From CAWHOW01 sp050013795 (GTDB taxonomy: Bacteria > Bacteroidota > Bacteroidia > Bacteroidales > CG2-30-32-10): DNA of 34,359 nucleotides. Under the pieces are notes generated by a model that ran no database searches, was not told the origin of the DNA, and saw only the letters and a program-made list of their open reading frames with translations. The translations under genes and the position numbers were made by a program. How positions within the stretch are numbered: position 1 is the stretch's first letter; the number at the start of each line of letters is the position of its first letter. Positions 31,216-34,359 of this stretch are shown piece after piece. Where the stretch lies: contig JBEKEO010000013.1 of NCBI GenBank assembly GCA_050013795.1, positions 1 through 34,359 on the forward strand, in the 5' to 3' direction.

Positions 31216-31300
31216 GCCCAGGTGGTGGAACTGGTAGACACGCAGGACTTAAAATCCTGTGACCATTGCGGTCGTGCGGGTTCGATTCCCGCCCCGGGTA
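31216..31300 (+). tRNA. tRNA-Leu (anticodon UAA)
   Basis: The 85-base class II tRNA has anticodon stem CAGGA/TCCTG around loop CTTAAAA, anticodon TAA, a long variable arm and T-arm GCGGG-TTCGATT-CCCGC. Acceptor 5' strand GCCCAGG faces CCCGGGT, giving an A-C mismatch at pair 5-68. Its last 26 bases and the following four to five are identical to tRNA-Leu(CAA) at 23808-23891. Confidence 0.92.
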
Positions 31301-31357
31301 CAAAGTAAATGACCAAAGTCTTATAAATTTAATGTTTATAAGGGTTTTGTTATAATT

Positions 31358-32038
31358 TTACCCGATCATCAAGCCTTCTATTCGTACTTTAAGGCTTCCA
31401 TCCTTCAATTTTGTAACAGCATTTATAAGTCCGCTATGCCTCCACTGCAACATGCAGCGGCGCGGCATGAACCAGTACCGGCGGCCCAGTTCAATGGGGA
31501 TTTTCGATTCATAAATAATTCCTTCATAACCTTCGGCAATATAATATCCTATATCTATAAAGCTTTCCGAACGTGGGCGTAAAGGGCCGGTAACAAACCA
31601 GTCAATTACCCCGTTCCTTGCATCTACGCTCCCCACAATGCCGCAATGGGTAACAGGGCATCCGCACGACATACCCATAGGGCGGCCTATCATCACATCG
31701 CCTTTTTTCACGCCAAGCTCCTTAACCAATGCCGGGTTATATGGTAAAATAGTTTCCCGAGGGCCTGGTTCGCCGGGATAAATATCAAGAATAAAGTCAA
31801 ATTCGCGCTGCATATAATCCTTCCATCCCATCTTTTCACCCGTGGCGGTTCCTACTTTACTGTAATTAAAACCCTTTTCCAACGGATCTTTATTTAGTTT
31901 TTCAGTAATATGAATGCATTTCTTTAGATCATCTTCGCCTTTATCGACCATAGTTGCAAAATCAATGCAGGTTTTGTAGCCGCATATTCCGCAATCCAGC
32001 TTTGGCAAAAGGTCCATCGTTTTCGATAATGTTTCCAT
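31358..32038 (-). CDS. Fe-S protein with PF04060-type N-terminal domain
   Basis: The 226-residue protein has Cys16, Cys19, Cys24 and Cys41 in LPKLDCGICGYKTCIDFA plus KKCIH, the four-cysteine [4Fe-4S] domain also found in RnfB and corrinoid Fe-S proteins (PF04060). A second cysteine cluster, Cys125, Cys127 and Cys132, lies in MGMSCGCPVTHCG, and Cys195 in PRRCMLQW. There is no signal peptide or membrane helix, so it is cytosolic. The C-terminal domain (RESFIDIGYYIAEGYEGIIYE, RRYWFMPRRCMLQWRHSG) is not recognised. It is the third gene of an operon with a soluble ABC ATPase and a G3E GTPase. The likely role is to carry or deliver a metal cluster; the target is unknown. Confidence 0.85.
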   Translation of the reverse strand: METLSKTMDLLPKLDCGICGYKTCIDFATMVDKGEDDLKKCIHITEKLNKDPLEKGFNYSKVGTATGEKMGWKDYMQREFDFILDIYPGEPGPRETILPYNPALVKELGVKKGDVMIGRPMGMSCGCPVTHCGIVGSVDARNGVIDWFVTGPLRPRSESFIDIGYYIAEGYEGIIYESKIPIELGRRYWFMPRRCMLQWRHSGLINAVTKLKDGSLKVRIEGLMIG

Positions 32039-32089
32039 GAAATTATTTTGGTTTAGTTAATTCCACATTTAAGATTTGTGTGTTTAAAA

Positions 32090-32791
32090 TTATTCGCCTG
32101 TATAGAACAGATCATTCTCCATGGTGCGCAGCACTCCAAAATGATTCTTCGCACCTATCTCCTTTTTCCCTACACAAATGGTACAAGTTCCAACAGGAGG
32201 ATTGCCTTTAAGAAACATAGGCCGCACCACATCTTTCGATTTCATCACATCCCTTACTATTGGGTCAATACCTATGCCGTACAAAGCATTGCTTTCAACT
32301 ACAGTAACGTTTTTTGCCGCTTCAAGCACTCTGTACCTAAACACTTCGCGTTCGGCCTGCGATATCAGGTCAATCTTTGTTATCACGCTAATATCCGCCA
32401 GCGTCAGCATAGGACCTATCTTTCTTGGCAGATTCATTCCACTGGTAGCTTCCATAACCACTATTCCCAGTGAATTCTCCACATAAGGCGAACATCTTAG
32501 ACAAAGTCCAGCTGTTTCAACAAATAAATAATCGGCTCCTTCCTTTTCGGCCCAGTCAACCACTTCATCCAGCACCACCACATTGCAATGGTCAGGACAC
32601 AGTTCGCCCGAATAAACTTTCTTGGTAGGGATATTAAATTCCTTTTTTATCTGTTCGTCTTCATCGGCATAAAGCACGTCAATCTTTAAATAGGCGGGCT
32701 TTAAATTCTTTTTGATTATCCTGCGGATAACCTGTTTTATTACCGTTGTTTTGCCACATGTAGGCGGACCCGCAATAATAATTAATTTCAT
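32090..32791 (-). CDS. HypB/UreG-like G3E GTPase with three Cys pairs
   Basis: The 233-residue P-loop GTPase has Walker A GPPTCGKT (residues 8-15), a G3-like FVETAG (residues 90-95) with Glu instead of Asp, and the guanine motif TKID (138-141), all in the G3E pattern of HypB, UreG, CobW and MeaB. Cysteine pairs lie at 65/69 (ELCPDHC, in the place of the UreG CPH metal site), 97/100 (AGLCLRC) and 203/206 (GTCTICVGKK). G3E proteins insert Ni or Co or load cofactors (family knowledge). No hydrogenase or urease gene is in the window. It starts three bases before the ABC ATPase stop in gene order (gap 3) and is followed after 51 bases by the Fe-S protein gene. Confidence 0.87.
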   Translation of the reverse strand: MKLIIIAGPPTCGKTTVIKQVIRRIIKKNLKPAYLKIDVLYADEDEQIKKEFNIPTKKVYSGELCPDHCNVVVLDEVVDWAEKEGADYLFVETAGLCLRCSPYVENSLGIVVMEATSGMNLPRKIGPMLTLADISVITKIDLISQAEREVFRYRVLEAAKNVTVVESNALYGIGIDPIVRDVMKSKDVVRPMFLKGNPPVGTCTICVGKKEIGAKNHFGVLRTMENDLFYTGE

Positions 32792-32794
32792 GGC

Positions 32795-33619
32795 TTATCT
32801 CTTTTTTAAGTATACCTGGTAACTGTTTGCCAGGTCCTTTATCTGTTCACCGAAAACACTGTCGGTTATCACTTCTCCTGCCCGTATCAGTTTCCTGAAT
32901 TCAAGCATAACATCATCTATCTTTTTCAATCCCAGGGCAGCCATTTTTTCTTCGGCATTAGTGACTATCATCTTTTGCATGGCGCCATTCTTCATTATTA
33001 TCCTGAAGTCAGATAACAAGGATATTCTCGGGTCATGGGTGACAAAGACAAATATTTTTTTGTATGTCTTTAACAGTTTAAGCGCCTTGGTTCTGTGAAT
33101 ACCCGCGTTTTCAATTTCGTCGAGAAGTATGATGGGTGAATGTCCTATGATAACTGCATCGGCTATCAGTAACGACCTGGTTTGCCCGCCCGAAAGTTCG
33201 GTCATGGCAGTTTCTTTAATAATGGCCTCGCCAGTCAATTGATTTGCAAAATCAAGTGTTTCCTCAATCATCTGCAAAACATTTTTCGAGCCTCTTATCT
33301 TTGCGTGTATATTCAGAAATTCTCCAACTGGTAAATCGGATAAGAAATTTGTATGCTGCGAAATAAGGGCAATAGGGTGCTTCGAAGGGTCAAATGAAAA
33401 GTCCTCTGGTATGGGTTCGTCATTTATTAATATTCTTCTTTGTGACGGGGTGTTATTATTGGCAAATAATTCAATGTCGTTAATCAATGTCGTTTTCCCG
33501 CAACCGGTTGGACCAACAATACTAATAATATCGCCCATTTTTAGATCAAACCTCTCGACTTTTTCAGCTTGCTCATCCTTGCCAATACCTCCTATTATGC
33601 TTATTTTAGAGATTTCCAT
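32795..33619 (-). CDS. Soluble ABC-type ATPase of a metallocentre-like operon
   Basis: The 274-residue ATPase has Walker A GPTGCGKTTL near residue 36, Q-loop ALISQHTNFLSDLP, signature ELSGGQTRSLLIADAVI near 143, Walker B PIILLDEIENAG and H-loop VFVTHDPR. There is no membrane subunit beside it. The D-loop ENAGIH differs from the usual GLD, and a C-terminal helical extension of about 60 residues follows (VTNAEEKMAALGLKKIDDVMLEFRKLIRAGEVITD). It is probably a non-transport ABC protein like SufC or AtwA that uses ATP in assembly. It is the first gene of the operon, under a canonical promoter with an overlapping palindrome. Confidence 0.85.
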   Translation of the reverse strand: MEISKISIIGGIGKDEQAEKVERFDLKMGDIISIVGPTGCGKTTLINDIELFANNNTPSQRRILINDEPIPEDFSFDPSKHPIALISQHTNFLSDLPVGEFLNIHAKIRGSKNVLQMIEETLDFANQLTGEAIIKETAMTELSGGQTRSLLIADAVIIGHSPIILLDEIENAGIHRTKALKLLKTYKKIFVFVTHDPRISLLSDFRIIMKNGAMQKMIVTNAEEKMAALGLKKIDDVMLEFRKLIRAGEVITDSVFGEQIKDLANSYQVYLKKR

Positions 33620-33645
33620 GTTTAAATCATTTTATATTTATATAA

Positions 33646-33666
33646 TGTCTATCGAATTGATAGACA
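33646..33666. promoter_or_regulatory. 21-bp palindromic operator candidate
   Basis: TGTCTATC (33646-33653), GAATT, GATAGACA (33659-33666): perfect 8-bp arms. It overlaps the end of the minus-strand -7 element (33665-33672) and the expected transcription start, 27 bases before the ABC ATPase ATG. This is the usual place for a repressor site. Confidence 0.6.
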
Positions 33667-33695
33667 AAAATAATATTTTTATTTAAACCAAGCAA
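33665..33695 (-). promoter_or_regulatory. Promoter of the ABC ATPase-GTPase-FeS operon
   Basis: On the minus strand a T run ending in TTG (33695-33693), a 20-base spacer and TATTTTTG (33672-33665), a full match to TTG-N20-TAnnTTTG. The palindrome begins inside the -7 element. Confidence 0.6.
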
Positions 33696-33822
33696 AAAAA
33701 AGTGAAATGATAATGGATTAATATAAAATATACTTTAAAATATATTGTAAAGCGTTTTTAATTTTAGACTTCTGCTAAAAAATAACGTGCACAAAAACAA
33801 TTTTCATAAATAGAATTTCCCT

Positions 33823-33830
33823 TACCTTTG
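33823..33830 (+). promoter_or_regulatory. Putative -7 element for tRNA-Thr
   Basis: TACCTTTG matches TAnnTTTG, about 52 bases before the tRNA. No well-spaced TTG is visible. Confidence 0.4.
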
Positions 33831-33881
33831 CGCTGATTTTAAACGAAGGTTTTACTTTCGGACGGAAGGATCAAAATTAAT

Positions 33882-33954
33882 GCCTCTTTAGCTCAGTTGG
33901 TAGAGCAGCTCACTCGTAATGAGCAGGTCGCCGGTTCAAGTCCGGTGAGAGGCT
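33882..33954 (+). tRNA. tRNA-Thr (anticodon CGU)
   Basis: The 73-base cloverleaf has acceptor GCCTCTT paired with GAGAGGC, D-arm GCTC/GAGC, anticodon stem GCTCA/TGAGC around CTCGTAA, anticodon CGT, and a T-arm CCGGTTCAAGTCCGG. Its 3' part (33925-33955) is repeated at 34237-34267. Confidence 0.94.
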
Positions 33955-33955
33955 C
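33925..33955 (+). repeat. 31-bp direct repeat, left copy (3' end of tRNA-Thr)
   Basis: The stretch from the variable loop through the discriminator of tRNA-Thr(CGU) recurs exactly at 34237-34267, 312 bases downstream. The pair brackets the GIY-YIG gene as attachment sites would. Confidence 0.85.
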
Positions 33956-33959
33956 CAGA

Positions 33960-34229
33960 ATGAATTATTTTCTTTACATTTTATATAGTAGTTCTTTGGA
34001 TAAATATTACATTGGCACTACAAATAATATTGAACGAAGAATTTATGAACACAACCTGGGGAGAGGGAAATACACAAGTAAAGGTATTCCCTGGGAAATA
34101 AAATTCACTCGCTTTTTTAACAGTAAAGATGATGCTGTTAAAGAAGAAAGAAGATTGAAAAAATGCAAAAGCAGAAAATATATCGAAAGTTATATCACTG
34201 CTCAGTTGGTTGAGCATCCCGACTTGTAA
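33960..34229 (+). CDS. Stand-alone GIY-YIG endonuclease domain protein
   Basis: The 89-residue single-domain protein of the UPF0213/UvrC-N-terminal type starts at ATG 33960, five bases after tRNA-Thr. Motifs: YFLYILYSSSLDKYYIGTTNNIERRIYEHN (GIY-YIG core YIL...YIG with the catalytic Arg), then GKYTSKGIPWEIKFTRFF and EERRLKKCKSRKYIE with the metal-binding Glu. The frame is open through the tRNA from 33897, but that extension is tRNA sequence. The last nine codons (TAQLVEHPDL) run into a tRNA-like remnant, so the C-terminus is read from tRNA sequence. It is a candidate mobile nuclease. Confidence 0.88.
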   Translation: MNYFLYILYSSSLDKYYIGTTNNIERRIYEHNLGRGKYTSKGIPWEIKFTRFFNSKDDAVKEERRLKKCKSRKYIESYITAQLVEHPDL

Positions 34230-34266
34230 GGCGGGAAGGTCGCCGGTTCAAGTCCGGTGAGAGGCT
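34198..34266 (+). pseudogene. Broken tRNA-like remnant (Thr-type)
   Basis: D-arm GCTC...GAGC (from 34200), a disrupted anticodon region containing TTGTAA with only a five-pair stem around a ten-base loop, then a normal T-arm and the 3' acceptor strand GAGAGGC. The 5' acceptor strand is missing: the seven bases where it should be (TATATCA) do not pair. The anticodon suggests a former tRNA-Thr(UGU). Confidence 0.65.
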
Positions 34267-34267
34267 C
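34237..34267 (+). repeat. 31-bp direct repeat, right copy
   Basis: Identical to 33925-33955. It forms the 3' end of the broken tRNA remnant. Confidence 0.85.
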
Positions 34268-34318
34268 GCAAAAGAAACTACTTTTTGTTTTCACTTGAAT
34301 GAAAGTAATGTAATTCTA

Positions 34319-34359
34319 ATGAAAAAGAATAAAATCATTTTGATTCCATTGGTATTAAT
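34319..34359 (+). CDS. Start of a gene cut by the window edge, possible signal peptide
   Basis: ATG at 34319 opens MKKNKIILIPLVL, a Lys-rich start followed by hydrophobic residues, as in exported proteins. Only 13 complete codons are visible. It begins 52 bases after the tRNA remnant. No function can be given. Confidence 0.4.
   Translation, partial: MKKNKIILIPLVL

Noticed and set aside
33897..33959. In-frame N-terminal extension of the GIY-YIG protein (MVEQLTRNEQVAGSS)
   Set aside because: It is tRNA-Thr sequence; the ATG at 33960 directly precedes the nuclease domain.

Overview
The window looks like a chromosomal segment of a Bacteroidota (Bacteroidetes) bacterium. The evidence is the long-form IspG (612 aa), an F1-beta subunit with a Bacteroidetes-type insertion, the DUF5686 protein with a carboxypeptidase-regulatory-like domain, paired DUF6452/DUF6048-like envelope proteins, many SPI/SPII-signal outer-membrane proteins, and repeated TAnnTTTG -7 promoter elements with an upstream TTG instead of sigma70 boxes. 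Shine-Dalgarno sequences are mostly absent. The sequence is AT-rich, and the PF04060-type Fe-S protein suggests an anaerobic or low-oxygen lifestyle (inference).

Layout. Positions 1-2.9 kb hold the 5' part of pgk (minus), then a methionine/glutamine-type aminotransferase overlapping an omega-amidase-like nitrilase, closed by a strong terminator. From 2.9 to 7.1 kb come an outer-membrane protein, ispG, and a ribF-LRR protein pair coupled by ATGA. From 7.2 to 10.3 kb are atpD and atpC, separated by a two-gene envelope module (DUF6452-like lipoprotein and DUF6048-like protein) and by a heptanucleotide-periodic repeat. A lipoprotein follows at 10.5-11.5 kb, then a 0.7 kb gene-free tract containing another heptamer-based repeat array and relics of dispersed repeats.

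Positions 12.2-16.5 kb hold the most striking locus: a complete D-alanylation-type (dlt) operon in the order dltC-dltD-dltX-dltB-dltA on the minus strand. It includes a 49-aa DltX-like microprotein ending in FVYQKF. The operon is clearly more AT-rich than its surroundings and lies between repeat-rich intergenic tracts. A Gram-negative Bacteroidete has no lipoteichoic acid, so the acceptor is unknown. Two diagnostic residues (Cys269 of DltA, the WHG histidine of DltB) are replaced here.

Positions 16.7-30.9 kb are mostly housekeeping: a YitT-family membrane protein, a giant outer-membrane beta-barrel protein, prs-rplY-pth, tRNA-Leu(CAA), queA, pssA-purS, an outer-membrane protein with a Gly/His/Cys-rich stretch, lptB with a DUF5686 outer-membrane protein, and a small Spy-like periplasmic protein.

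Positions 31.1-34.4 kb are the second accessory zone. It holds tRNA-Gly(GCC) and tRNA-Leu(UAA), then a minus-strand operon of a soluble ABC ATPase, a HypB/UreG-like G3E GTPase with three cysteine pairs, and a PF04060-type Fe-S protein. This operon has a canonical promoter whose start region is covered by a 21-bp palindrome, and it looks like an uncharacterised metallocentre-assembly system. The window ends with tRNA-Thr(CGU), a stand-alone GIY-YIG nuclease gene and a broken tRNA remnant that shares a 31-bp direct repeat with the intact tRNA. This arrangement suggests a mobile nuclease cassette targeted to a tRNA gene.
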